Of a stretch of 64,000 bases of DNA, positions 42,711 to 51,481 are shown piece after piece. The translations under genes were made by a program, and so were the position numbers. How positions within the stretch are numbered: the stretch's first letter is position 1; each line of letters starts with the position of its first letter. Under the pieces are notes generated by a model that was not told where the DNA came from, did not search any database, and saw only the letters and a program-made list of their open reading frames with translations. This DNA comes from UBA4582 sp047629195 (GTDB lineage Bacteria > Pseudomonadota > Gammaproteobacteria > Pseudomonadales > Azotimanducaceae): contig JBLHWY010000001.1 of the NCBI GenBank assembly GCA_047629195.1, forward strand, positions 62,001 through 126,000, given 5' to 3'.

Positions 42711-42926
42711 TTAGAAACTGAAGTTATCCAGTATCAATTTTGCCTTAGGCAAATTTGATATCGATAGTGAATCCTGGCGGCGGCAAACAAATTCCGTAGC
42801 GATTTGTTGAGAGCTCCCTCCAAGTGCGACCCAAACACCATTAAACCGATTGATCAGATGATATTCCTCTAGGGATTCCTGCAAGATCAAATTGCCGTCC
42901 GGTATCGGGTACCGTACTATTCTCAC
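42711..42926 (-). CDS. Possible small ORF in the gap between SDR and luciferase-like genes
   Basis: A 71-codon frame in the 322-bp gap between the SDR and luciferase-like starts. The sequence looks protein-like in places (IPDGNLILQESLEEYHLI, VWVALGGSS) but has no recognised family and only a GTGAGA before the ATG. Nothing else is seen in the gap except a CGGTA/TACCG palindrome at 42900-42914, close to the luciferase-like gene's promoter, and it may be non-coding. Confidence 0.2.
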   Translation of the reverse strand: MRIVRYPIPDGNLILQESLEEYHLINRFNGVWVALGGSSQQIATEFVCRRQDSLSISNLPKAKLILDNFSF

Positions 42927-42954
42927 AAACTATTTAAACTAAGGAGTACGCCCT

Positions 42955-43824
42955 GTGAATCTTGGAAAATTAGGAGTCTGGTATTTTTTTGATGGATTGT
43001 CTTCGGCTGATGCTGCCGTTGCCGCTAAGCGAATTGAGTCTCTTGGCTACAGTGCGCTCTGGTTACCAGAGACCGTAGGGAAAAGCCCTGTAGTGCTTAG
43101 TTCCTGGTTGTTAGCTCAAACTGAAAAGCTGGTGCTGGCAACAGGTATTATGAATATTTATCACAGGGAACCTGGCGTTACAATGTCTCTGCAAAAGTCT
43201 CTAGCTGAACAATCTGGTGGCAGATTTTTGCTCGGCATGGGTGTTTCCCATAAGCCATTGGTTGAGGGTGTAAGAAACCTTAAATACGGGCCACCAGTAG
43301 CAACCATGCGTAGTTATATCGAAAAAATGGGTGCCTCCCCCTACAACGGCCTCCCACCAGCGGAAGAGCCTCCCACAGTCATCGCTGCGTTAGGACCAAA
43401 AATGCTGGAGTTAGCAGCGCAGAAGACCTCTGGAGCGCATCCCTATTTTAGCTCGCCAGACCATACCAGGATGGCGCGGGATATTATGGGTGAAGGTCCG
43501 ATGCTCTGTGTTGAACAAAAAGTGATTCTCGAAGCAGATCCCGAGAAAGCAAGGGAGCTGGCGAGACCAGTAGCACGGATCTATCAAAGGCTGCCAAACT
43601 ATCGTAATAATTGGCTCCGAATGGGGTTGTCGGAAGAGGATATAAATACGCTTAGCGACAAGTTTATCGATACGACATTTGCTTGGGGCAGCGCGGAGAC
43701 AATCAAGAACCGATTACAGGAACACTTCGATGCCGGTGCGGATCATGTTTGTATTCAACCGGTGAATCCAAATGGGCAGATGGGTGATTTGCATTGGGAG
43801 GCGCTTGAAGCATTAGCCAGTTGA
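42955..43824 (+). CDS. LLM-class flavin-dependent oxidoreductase (TIGR03620-like)
   Basis: A 289-residue luciferase-like TIM-barrel protein. The N-terminus (LGVWYFFDGLSSADAAVAAKRIESLGYSALWLPET) and LVLATGIMNIYHREP, then GGRFLLGMGVSHKPLVEG are characteristic of the subgroup annotated as TIGR03620 F420-dependent oxidoreductases. Whether this gammaproteobacterium uses F420 or FMN cannot be read from the sequence. Start is GTG at 42955 with AAGGAG about 12 bases upstream. Its stop is three bases from the stop of the convergent LysR gene. Confidence 0.85.
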   Translation: MNLGKLGVWYFFDGLSSADAAVAAKRIESLGYSALWLPETVGKSPVVLSSWLLAQTEKLVLATGIMNIYHREPGVTMSLQKSLAEQSGGRFLLGMGVSHKPLVEGVRNLKYGPPVATMRSYIEKMGASPYNGLPPAEEPPTVIAALGPKMLELAAQKTSGAHPYFSSPDHTRMARDIMGEGPMLCVEQKVILEADPEKARELARPVARIYQRLPNYRNNWLRMGLSEEDINTLSDKFIDTTFAWGSAETIKNRLQEHFDAGADHVCIQPVNPNGQMGDLHWEALEALAS

Positions 43825-43826
43825 GG

Positions 43827-44774
43827 TTAGGCGGGCCGGTTACCTTGAAGTAGGCCCGCTTGATCGACAGCTAAGGTCTGCAGGAATTTTAAGACGGCCT
43901 GAATCCTTGCGTGGTCGAATATGTCTTCATGAATGGCGAGCCAAAACGAGCGCGTGATTGTGACATCATCTGCTAACACAAGGCAGAGCTCAGGGCGCTG
44001 TTCCCCCACAAAACGTGGCAGCATGGCGATACCACTGCCAGAAATCGCCAATTGGGCTTGGGCCAGCAGACTTGAGCTCGTCAGGTTTGGCGTCAACCCG
44101 GACGCTATCTCGTCGTAATACCTTAGACTTGGCGAATAGATAAGGTCATCCACGTAGCCTATCAGGTTATGCTGGTTGAGCTGGCTCAGTTTTGTGATAG
44201 CCTCATGTTTGGTCAGATAAGCTGGCGTTGCATACAGCTTAAGCTGGTAGTCCGTTAGTTTGCTGACCTTAAGTCTACCTCGGGTTGGTCGTGACAGCAG
44301 GACTGCCATGTCAGCTTCGCGTTTGGAGACGCTTAAGATGCCACTGGTAGCAACAAGCTCTATCCTAAGGTCAGGATAAGCTGAAGTTAGATCTATGAGT
44401 GAAGGCGCCACCATAAGGTTGCCAAAAGCTTCAGTCACACTCAGCCTCACGGTTCCTCCCACCTTCTTTATCTCACCAGATATTGAGGTATCGATATCTG
44501 ACATGATGTGGTCGATTTGCTCAACCTGATCAAGTAACCACTCTCCTGAGCTAGTGAGCAGGTGTCCCCTGCGAGATCGATCAAACAGCGTTGCACCAAT
44601 AGAGTCTTCGAGTCGTCTTATTCTTCTACCCAGCGTCGTGGGGTCTTGATGGAGAAAAGTGGCTGCGACATCAAGATTTGAGTGTCTCGCAACAGTCAAA
44701 AATATACGCAAGTCATCCCAATTCGTTTGCCCGGCATGTTTTGCTGTTGCGCGCTGTTTGTTGATTTCGGTCAT
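43827..44774 (-). CDS. LysR-family regulator divergent from the valine operon
   Basis: About 315 residues. HTH in NWDDLRIFLTVARHSNLDVAATFLHQDPTTLGRRIRRLEDSIGATLFDRSRRGHLLT, followed by the effector-binding domain. The start at 44774 (MTEINKQRATAK) is chosen because the upstream extension reads as promoter sequence and would overlap the operator. Divergent from mmsA with a 140-bp gap, so it is likely the regulator of the valine catabolic genes. A palindrome of the T-N11-A type sits in the gap. Confidence 0.87.
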   Translation of the reverse strand: MTEINKQRATAKHAGQTNWDDLRIFLTVARHSNLDVAATFLHQDPTTLGRRIRRLEDSIGATLFDRSRRGHLLTSSGEWLLDQVEQIDHIMSDIDTSISGEIKKVGGTVRLSVTEAFGNLMVAPSLIDLTSAYPDLRIELVATSGILSVSKREADMAVLLSRPTRGRLKVSKLTDYQLKLYATPAYLTKHEAITKLSQLNQHNLIGYVDDLIYSPSLRYYDEIASGLTPNLTSSSLLAQAQLAISGSGIAMLPRFVGEQRPELCLVLADDVTITRSFWLAIHEDIFDHARIQAVLKFLQTLAVDQAGLLQGNRPA

Positions 44775-44807
44775 TAGAATTTTTGATCGCTTGGTGAGAT
44801 GTAAATT

Positions 44808-44824
44808 TGCAGTTACAGACTGCA
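44808..44824. promoter_or_regulatory. LysR-type operator between the regulator and mmsA
   Basis: TGCAGT-TACAG-ACTGCA (44808-44824) is a perfect inverted repeat with the T-N11-A spacing of LysR sites. It lies 34 bases before the LysR ATG and about 90 bases before mmsA. A further TGCAACTTTGCA follows to its right (near 44841-44852). Confidence 0.6.
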
Positions 44825-44914
44825 TATTATCTTGTTTACCTGCAACTTTGCATTTTATATGATCTGTTGCTATCAAGTACGACAACAACACAACGACAAG
44901 AACCCAAGGAGCAA

Positions 44915-46414
44915 ATGATCGTGGCCAAAGTAATCGACGTGTATATCAATGGCGGCTTTCGAGCCAGTCAGGCGAGTGAAACGATCCCCGTCACTAACCC
45001 TGCAACGCAGGAAGTGTTGATCGAAGCGCCGCTGACGACAATGGATGAGATTGATGAAGCGGTCAGTGCGGCCAAGACCGCATTTGAATCGTGGCGGTTG
45101 GTACCGGCGTCAGAGCGTGCCAGATACATGATGAAATACCAAATGCTACTGAAAGAGCACCATGATGCCATCGCGGAAATTCTTTCGCAGGAAACAGGCA
45201 AAACCTTTGCCGATGCTCAGGGTGATGTGTGGCGTGGTATAGAAGTTGTAGAGCAAGCTTGCAACGTGCCCGCTATGATGATGGGCGAAACTTCTGAAAA
45301 TGTCGCGCGCGGCATAGACACATATAGCTTGATTCAGCCCCTTGGTGTTTGTGTTGGGATTACGCCGTTTAACTTTCCAGCCATGATTCCCCTGTGGATG
45401 TTTCCGATGGCAGTTGCGTGCGGAAACGCGTTCGTATTGAAACCTTCGGAACAGGATCCGATGACTCCAAATAGATTGGTAGAGTTGTTCTATGAAGCAG
45501 GTTTCCCGAAGGATCTTGTTCAGTTAGTTCACGGTGGCAAAGATCAGGTTAACGCGCTGCTGACTCACGAAGATACGCGAGCTATTTCCTTTGTCGGCTC
45601 GGTCGCGGTAGGTCAGCATGTTTACCGAACAGGCACCGACCACCTGAAACGAGTTCAGTGTATGGCAGGTGCGAAGAATCATATGGTCATAATGCCTGAT
45701 GCTAATAAAGATCAAGTTATTAGTGCTTTGGTTGGTTCATCAGTCGGCGCTGCTGGTCAAAGATGTATGGCGATATCCGTCGCAGTATTTGTTGGTGCAG
45801 CGCAAGATTGGATACCAGATGTCGCTGCGGCAATGGCCAAAGTGAAACCTGGTGCGTGGAATGATGATGACGCTGGATATGGTCCTCAAATTAGCCCCCA
45901 GGCCCGGAATCGCGTGCTTGGGTTTATTGATGCAGGTAAAGCTGAAGGCGCGAATTGCCTGCTTGACGGCAGTGATGCTACTGTCGATGGCTTGCCTGAC
46001 GGTAACTGGGTCGGACCTACGCTTTTCAGTGATGTGACGCCGGAAATGAGTGTTTACCGAGAGGAGATATTTGGCCCTGTGCTTGCTGCCGTTAATGCTG
46101 ACAATTTGGATGAAGCGATAAAAACCATCAACGCCAATCCTTATGGTAATGGTACTTCAATTTTTACTGCATCCGGCGGCGCCGCGCGCAAATTTCAGAG
46201 CGAAATAGAAGTCGGACAGGTTGGAATAAATATTCCGATCCCTGTGCCGTTGCCATTCTTTTCTTTTACCGGTTGGAAGAATTCTTTTTATGGCGACCAC
46301 CATGCTTACGGTAAACAAGCAATCCGGTTCTATACCGAAACGAAAACTATTACAGCCAGATGGTTCGAAGATGACGCAGTGGTATCTTCGAATATGACGA
46401 TTGCGCTGAAATAG
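44915..46414 (+). CDS. mmsA: Methylmalonate-semialdehyde dehydrogenase (CoA-acylating)
   Basis: About 499 residues. Catalyses methylmalonate semialdehyde + CoA + NAD+ to propionyl-CoA + CO2 + NADH, the last step of valine breakdown. Landmarks are ITPFNFPAMIPLWMFPMAVACGNAFVLKPSE, SFVGSVAVGQHVY, AGAKNHMVIMPDANKDQV and GQRCMAISVAVFVG, with the nucleophilic Cys (about 285). YREEIFGPVL and FFSFTGWKNSFYGDHHAYGKQAIRFYTETKT close the fold and are diagnostic of MmsA. The ATG at 44915 has CCAAGGAG upstream. First gene of the five-gene valine unit. Confidence 0.93.
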   Translation: MIVAKVIDVYINGGFRASQASETIPVTNPATQEVLIEAPLTTMDEIDEAVSAAKTAFESWRLVPASERARYMMKYQMLLKEHHDAIAEILSQETGKTFADAQGDVWRGIEVVEQACNVPAMMMGETSENVARGIDTYSLIQPLGVCVGITPFNFPAMIPLWMFPMAVACGNAFVLKPSEQDPMTPNRLVELFYEAGFPKDLVQLVHGGKDQVNALLTHEDTRAISFVGSVAVGQHVYRTGTDHLKRVQCMAGAKNHMVIMPDANKDQVISALVGSSVGAAGQRCMAISVAVFVGAAQDWIPDVAAAMAKVKPGAWNDDDAGYGPQISPQARNRVLGFIDAGKAEGANCLLDGSDATVDGLPDGNWVGPTLFSDVTPEMSVYREEIFGPVLAAVNADNLDEAIKTINANPYGNGTSIFTASGGAARKFQSEIEVGQVGINIPIPVPLPFFSFTGWKNSFYGDHHAYGKQAIRFYTETKTITARWFEDDAVVSSNMTIALK

Positions 46415-46448
46415 ATGATTACGGAAACATAATAGTCAGGGTAGACAG

Positions 46449-47609
46449 ATGAATTTTGATTTGACGGAAGATCAACTGGCTTTTCAGGATATGGCTCGTC
46501 AGTTTTCTGATAATGAGTTTGAACCCAATGCGGCGCAATGGGATGCCGGGAAGATTTTTCCGCGGGAAGTGATCGCAAAGGCTGGTGAGCTAGGCTTTTG
46601 CGGCATGTACTGCCCGGAGGAAACTGGCGGCCTGGGTTTAAGCCGGCTCGATACCAGCATTATTCTCGAACAATTGGCGATGGGTTGTACGTCGACCACC
46701 GCGTTTATCTCGATTCACAATATGGCAACCTCGATGATTGCCAACTTCGGCAACGACCGAGCGATTGAGAAATATTGCCCCAGTTTGATCGCTGGTGAAA
46801 CCCTCGCGAGTTATTGTCTAACTGAGTCCGGCGCAGGATCTGATGCTGCGTCACTGCGCACCAGAGCGGTATTAGATGGCAAAAAGTATGTCGTCAATGG
46901 CAGTAAAATGTTTATTTCCGGTGCCGGTGCTACAGACGTTTTGGTCGTGATGGTGCGAACAGGAGAGCCCGGAGCTAAAGGCATCAGTGCACTCGTGATA
47001 CCCGCCGATGCTGAAGGCATTAGTTACGGCAGCAACCTTGAAAAAATGGGTTGGCATAGCCAGCCTACCCGAGAAATCACCTTCGAAAATGTTGAGGTGC
47101 CAATTGAAAATCTGCTTGGAAGTGAAGGTGAGGGCTTTAAGATAGCCATGAAGGGATTGGACGGCGGGCGCATAAACATTGCAACCTGTTCAATCGGTAC
47201 AGCCCAGGCAGCGGTAAATCGAAGTCAGAGTTATATGCTTGAACGCGAGCAGTTTGGTGAGCCTCTTGCCAGTTTTCAAGCGCTTCAATTCAAGCTTGCA
47301 GACATGGTTACCGATCTGGTCGCTGCGAGGCAGATGGTCAGGCTGGCAGCATTCAAAGTAGACAAGAGCGATAGCGAAGCAGGTGTTTATTCTGCCATGG
47401 CAAAGCGTTTTGCTACAGATGTTGGCTTTGAGGTTTGTAATCAAGCACTGCAATTACATGGGGGGTACGGTTATATGCAAGAGTACCCGCTTGAAAGATA
47501 TATCAGAGATACTCGGGTTCATCAGATTCTTGAAGGAACTAACGAGATCATGCGGCTGGTTATCTCGCGCAGATTGTTGACGATGGCGGATGTTAATTCT
47601 ATTCAATAG
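46449..47609 (+). CDS. Acyl-CoA dehydrogenase (isobutyryl-CoA dehydrogenase-like)
   Basis: A 386-residue full-length acyl-CoA dehydrogenase. YCLTESGAGSDAASLRTRA (about 118-136), FISGAGATDVLVVMVRTG and LHGGYGYMQEYPLERYIRDTRVHQILEGTNEIMRL, with the catalytic Glu near the LEGTNEIM segment, are visible. In this operon it is the candidate for isobutyryl-CoA to methacrylyl-CoA, the valine-specific oxidation. It lies 34 bases after mmsA. Confidence 0.9.
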   Translation: MNFDLTEDQLAFQDMARQFSDNEFEPNAAQWDAGKIFPREVIAKAGELGFCGMYCPEETGGLGLSRLDTSIILEQLAMGCTSTTAFISIHNMATSMIANFGNDRAIEKYCPSLIAGETLASYCLTESGAGSDAASLRTRAVLDGKKYVVNGSKMFISGAGATDVLVVMVRTGEPGAKGISALVIPADAEGISYGSNLEKMGWHSQPTREITFENVEVPIENLLGSEGEGFKIAMKGLDGGRINIATCSIGTAQAAVNRSQSYMLEREQFGEPLASFQALQFKLADMVTDLVAARQMVRLAAFKVDKSDSEAGVYSAMAKRFATDVGFEVCNQALQLHGGYGYMQEYPLERYIRDTRVHQILEGTNEIMRLVISRRLLTMADVNSIQ

Positions 47610-47663
47610 ATTCAATCGCTGCGGAACTTTAAAATTACTTAAGTCTCAAATTTGGAAATGATT

Positions 47664-48440
47664 ATGACGGATAAACTCCTCGTTGAAATGAAAGGGCACA
47701 CTGCCCAGATAACAATTAATAATCCCTCAGCCAACACCTGGGATGAAGAAAGCTTGACTGCGATGCGTGATCTGATTGGAAAGCTAAATCAGGATGATGA
47801 GTGTTACAGCATCGTGATCACGGGTCAGGGCGAAAAGTTTTTCTCCGCTGGTGCTGACCTTAATATGTTTGCTAGCGGCGACAAAGACGTCGCCCGAACA
47901 CTCGCTACTCTATTTGGCGAAGCTTTCGAAGCCTTGAGCCAATTCAGGGGTGTCTCTATTGCTGCTGTTAATGGCTATGCAATGGGGGGCGGCTTGGAGT
48001 GCGCGCTGGCCTGCGATATCAGAATTGCAGAGGAACAAGCAGTAATGGCATTACCCGAGGCAACCGTTGGTTTGTTGCCCTGTGGTCTTGGCACTCAACA
48101 TCTACCCTGGTTGGTCGGTGAAGGTTGGGCAAAACGGATGATTCTTTGCGGCGAAAGAGTTGATGCAGCCACCGCAGAAAAGATTGGCCTAGTTGAAGAA
48201 GTCGTGGGTAGAGGTGAGAGCCTGGCAAAAGCGCTCGAACTTGCAGACAAAGTTGAAAAGCAAAGTCCAACCAGTGTTTCGGCATGCAAGCGACTTATCC
48301 AGTCTTCACGGCATTCTACAATAGGTGCCACTTACCCCGTTGAACGTGATGAGTTTGTTGCGTTGTTCGATACCCAAGATCAGAAAGAAGGTGTTCAGGC
48401 ATTCCTTGATAAACGCAAGCCAGAATGGAAGAACGCATAG
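47664..48440 (+). CDS. Enoyl-CoA hydratase (methacrylyl-CoA hydratase candidate)
   Basis: About 258 residues. Both classical catalytic Glu are present: one in GYAMGGGLECALACDI and one in MALPEATVGLLPCG. The oxyanion TGQGEKFFSAGADL is intact. In this operon it would hydrate methacrylyl-CoA to 3-hydroxyisobutyryl-CoA. The ATG at 47664 (MTDKLLVEMK) with GGA seven bases before it is the best start; earlier in-frame ones are possible. Its TAG lies one base from the next gene's ATG. Confidence 0.88.
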   Translation: MTDKLLVEMKGHTAQITINNPSANTWDEESLTAMRDLIGKLNQDDECYSIVITGQGEKFFSAGADLNMFASGDKDVARTLATLFGEAFEALSQFRGVSIAAVNGYAMGGGLECALACDIRIAEEQAVMALPEATVGLLPCGLGTQHLPWLVGEGWAKRMILCGERVDAATAEKIGLVEEVVGRGESLAKALELADKVEKQSPTSVSACKRLIQSSRHSTIGATYPVERDEFVALFDTQDQKEGVQAFLDKRKPEWKNA

Positions 48441-48441
48441 A

Positions 48442-49566
48442 ATGGATAGTGTGGCTGTTGTACTCTTTCATACCCTGCCTACTGCATCCGGTGGTTTTAT
48501 AGGTGTTGCCACGCTAAACGTTGAAAAAACACTCAACAGTCTTAGTCTGGAAATGATCGAGCTGCTGACCCCTCAACTTGAAGCCTGGGAAATCGATGAC
48601 CAAATAAAGATGGTGATGTTCCAGAGCGCGGGAGACAAAGCTTTTTCTGCTGGAGGGGACATTCAGAGCCTTTACCATTCGATGGTCGAGCATCCCAAAG
48701 GTCCAAATCCCTATGCAGATTCCTTTTTCGAAAGTGAATATCGCTTAGACTATTTGATTCATACCTACCCTAAGCCGACCATAGTATGGGCTCATGGATT
48801 TGTCATGGGTGGTGGTCTTGGCGTGATGGGAGCTTGTAGCCTAAGAATCGGTACCGAAAAAACGAGAGTCGCAATGCCCGAGATTACAATCGGGTTGTTC
48901 CCGGATGCGGGGGCGACCTGGATGTGTAACCAGATGGAAACTCACTGGGCGTACTTTCTAGCCTGGACCGGCAGTCAGGTAAATGGACCTGATGCAAAGC
49001 ACCTTCACTTCGTTGATCATCTTATCGACTATGACCTTAAGTCACGTTTTGTCGAAGAGCTGCAAAACGGTGATTGGGTTTCCGACGTTGAAGCAAGGTT
49101 AATGTCCCTAATTGAAAAGTTTGAGAGTGAAAGTCAGGCGATGCCAGAGAGAAATTTGCCTCGCTTTGATGCGCTAGTGAAAGAGATTATTGATAAGTGT
49201 TTGCAAAGCGAGAATCCTGTTCAGACATTTTCTGACTCGGTTGAAAGACTCAAGGGTGATAGGTGGTTGGAAAAAGCCGCGGCAAATTTCAAAGGTGGTT
49301 CGCCAACAACAGCACAGATTATTCATCAGCAACTACAGCGTTCTAAAACGATGAGTCTCAAAGAGACTTTCCTGTTTGAGCTGATTATTGCAGTACAGTG
49401 TAGCCGGCATCCTGATTTTGTTGAGGGTATCCGAGCGCTGTTGATTGACAAAGACAATAAGCCTGACTGGGCGCATGCAGAGATGGGACGAGTACCAGAG
49501 TCATGGGTCGATGCTCATTTTGAAGCGCCCTGGCACAAGCACCCCCTAGAAGATCTTATTGGTTAG
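48442..49566 (+). CDS. 3-hydroxyisobutyryl-CoA hydrolase-like protein
   Basis: About 374 residues, longer than a hydratase, as expected for HIBCH. Landmarks are SAGDKAFSAGGDIQSLYH and KPTIVWAHGFVMGGGLGVMGACSLRI, then MPEITIGLFPDAGATW with the Glu and Asp used for hydrolysis. The extra C-terminal helices carry KTMSLKETFLFELIIAVQCSRH then VEGIRALLIDKDNKPDWAHA, typical of the family. Cleaves 3-hydroxyisobutyryl-CoA to the free acid, releasing CoA. The start at 48442 follows the previous TAG (48438-48440) directly; longer frames overlapping the hydratase are rejected. Confidence 0.88.
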   Translation: MDSVAVVLFHTLPTASGGFIGVATLNVEKTLNSLSLEMIELLTPQLEAWEIDDQIKMVMFQSAGDKAFSAGGDIQSLYHSMVEHPKGPNPYADSFFESEYRLDYLIHTYPKPTIVWAHGFVMGGGLGVMGACSLRIGTEKTRVAMPEITIGLFPDAGATWMCNQMETHWAYFLAWTGSQVNGPDAKHLHFVDHLIDYDLKSRFVEELQNGDWVSDVEARLMSLIEKFESESQAMPERNLPRFDALVKEIIDKCLQSENPVQTFSDSVERLKGDRWLEKAAANFKGGSPTTAQIIHQQLQRSKTMSLKETFLFELIIAVQCSRHPDFVEGIRALLIDKDNKPDWAHAEMGRVPESWVDAHFEAPWHKHPLEDLIG

Positions 49567-49623
49567 TAGAAGATCGGGTCGAGAAGTTTTTATCAGTTGA
49601 ATATTAATTTGGAGAAGATACAG

Positions 49624-50523
49624 ATGTCAGATCAATTGTCGATTGGATTTGTTGGGCTGGGAAACATGGGTGGGCCTATGGCTTCCAACCTCGTTGCGGG
49701 GGGGCATAAACTTAAAGTTTACGATATCGTGCCTGCATTATTGGCGAAGCTCGAAGCGCAAGGCGCAACAGTCTGCGCTACTGCGGTCGACGCGACAAAA
49801 GATATTGATGTTTTTATTTCAATGCTCCCAGCGTCTACCCATGTTGAAAGCCTCTATCTCGGTGAAGCTGGGGTTATTAATCATTTGAGTGCAAATACAC
49901 TCGTGATTGATTGCAGTACGATTGCCGCGTCTAGTAGTCGTCTGGTTTCGGAAGCCGCAGCCGCGAAGGGAATTGAAATGCTCGATGCACCGGTCTCAGG
50001 TGGTGTTGGCGGCGCGGTAGGAGGTACGCTTACTTTTATCGTTGGCGGAAGTGAAACAGCTTTACAACAGGCAACGCCTATCCTGCAAAAAATGGGTAAA
50101 AATATCTTTCACGCAGGTGCAGCAGGCGCAGGGCAGGTGGCTAAGATCTGTAATAATATGTTGTTGTCTGTGCTGATGACCGGCACGGCGGAAGCGTTAC
50201 AACTGGGAGTGGATAATGGCCTTGATCCTTCGGTTTTGTCGGAAATTATGCGCACAAGCTCTGGCGGTAACTGGGCGCTTGAAGTTTATAACCCGTATCC
50301 CGGTGTGATGGAAAATGTGCCAGCCTCAAATGACTACGAAGGAGGCTTTCTCGTTGATTTAATGGTCAAGGACCTGGGCTTAGCGATGGAATCTGGGCTT
50401 GAAAATGGCGCTTCGACGCCGATGGGATCACTCGCCAGAAGCCTGTATATTAACCACGCTAAGAAAGGCTACGGTCGAAAGGACTTCTCTAGTATTCAAA
50501 AGGTTTTTAAAAGCGAAGATTAA
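49624..50523 (+). CDS. mmsB: 3-hydroxyisobutyrate dehydrogenase
   Basis: About 299 residues of beta-hydroxyacid dehydrogenase. The N-terminal IGFVGLGNMGGPMASNLVAGGH is the dinucleotide motif, DAPVSGGVGGAVGGTLTFIVGG is the substrate loop, and GAGQVAKICNNMLLS carries the catalytic Lys. It oxidises 3-hydroxyisobutyrate to methylmalonate semialdehyde, the substrate of MmsA. The ATG at 49624 has GGAGAAG upstream. Last gene of the valine unit: together with the four upstream genes it gives isobutyryl-CoA to propionyl-CoA. Confidence 0.92.
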   Translation: MSDQLSIGFVGLGNMGGPMASNLVAGGHKLKVYDIVPALLAKLEAQGATVCATAVDATKDIDVFISMLPASTHVESLYLGEAGVINHLSANTLVIDCSTIAASSSRLVSEAAAAKGIEMLDAPVSGGVGGAVGGTLTFIVGGSETALQQATPILQKMGKNIFHAGAAGAGQVAKICNNMLLSVLMTGTAEALQLGVDNGLDPSVLSEIMRTSSGGNWALEVYNPYPGVMENVPASNDYEGGFLVDLMVKDLGLAMESGLENGASTPMGSLARSLYINHAKKGYGRKDFSSIQKVFKSED

Positions 50524-50713
50524 GAACTGCGGAGTGGCTTGTTAAGCTGCTTTTGCTCGCGAGTTCTTGTCCTAAAACTACACATCTCCATGGCTACTTC
50601 CCGACAACCTGTAGAGTTTTAAAACAACAGATCTGGCAATTCACCCGGGAACGGGTTTTTACGGACGGGCACTAGCTTGGAATTGAATAAATGATAAGGG
50701 GGAATTTGAACCA

Positions 50714-51457
50714 ATGACAGATATGAAAGGTAAAGTAGTTTTGATCACCGGTGGTAGCCGGGGACTCGGTAGGGCGATGGCACTAGCTTTTGCCGGAGCC
50801 GGTGCAGACATTGCCATTATTGGTAGAAAAATTGAAAGCTGCCTGGATACAGCAAAAGAAGTTGAAGCGCTGGGTCGTAAAGCATTTCCCTATGCTGCCC
50901 ATGTCGCAAATTGGGAGCAAATCGACACCATGGTTGAACAAGTTTACAAGGAGTTCGGCAAAGTCGATGTGTTGGTTAACAATGCCGGTATGTCCCCGCT
51001 TTATCCGTCGTTGGACGAAGTTACCGAAGAACTTTTCGATAAGGTTATCGGCGTCAACTTAAAAGGGCCATTTAGGCTTAGTGCAAATGTTGGCAGGCGC
51101 ATGATGGCAGGGGAGGGTGGCTCGATCATCAACATTAGTAGTACTGCATCGGTGCGACCCAGTCCCCACGCTGAGCCATACGGTGCAGCAAAAGCTGGAC
51201 TCAATGCGCTTACTCTGTCGTTCGCACATGCTTACGGGCCAAAAGTCCGTGTTAACTGTATTATGGCTGGGCCATTTCTGACAGATGTTTCCAAGGCATG
51301 GGACATGGATGCCTTTGAGAAGCGAGCAGAAGAAACGATTCCACTTCAGCGAGGCGGGCGACCAGAAGAAATTACTGGCGCGGCGCTTTATCTTGCTTCG
51401 GATATGGCTAGTTTTACGACAGGCGCGGTTATTGCTGTAGACGGTGGTGCGCACTAA
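50714..51457 (+). CDS. Short-chain dehydrogenase/reductase
   Basis: A 247-residue classical SDR: LITGGSRGLGRAMALAFAGAGAD (cofactor motif), NNAGMSPLYPSLDE, INISSTASVRPSPHAEPYGAAKAGLNAL (catalytic Ser, Tyr, Lys) and SFTTGAVIAVDGGAH. The type is close to FabG- or glucose-dehydrogenase-like SDRs, without a predictable substrate. It begins about 190 bases after mmsB, so it may or may not share the valine transcript. Its ATG follows AAGGGGGAATTTGAACC. Confidence 0.87.
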   Translation: MTDMKGKVVLITGGSRGLGRAMALAFAGAGADIAIIGRKIESCLDTAKEVEALGRKAFPYAAHVANWEQIDTMVEQVYKEFGKVDVLVNNAGMSPLYPSLDEVTEELFDKVIGVNLKGPFRLSANVGRRMMAGEGGSIINISSTASVRPSPHAEPYGAAKAGLNALTLSFAHAYGPKVRVNCIMAGPFLTDVSKAWDMDAFEKRAEETIPLQRGGRPEEITGAALYLASDMASFTTGAVIAVDGGAH

Positions 51458-51481
51458 CAGAGCTTTCAGAGGAACGATGTA

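Noticed and set aside
44775..44891. Longer starts for the LysR and mmsA genes in their shared promoter region
   Set aside because: They overlap each other and the likely operator, and both later starts have better context.
48325..48441. Extended N-terminus of the 3-hydroxyisobutyryl-CoA hydrolase
   Set aside because: It overlaps the end of the hydratase in another frame and has no family match.
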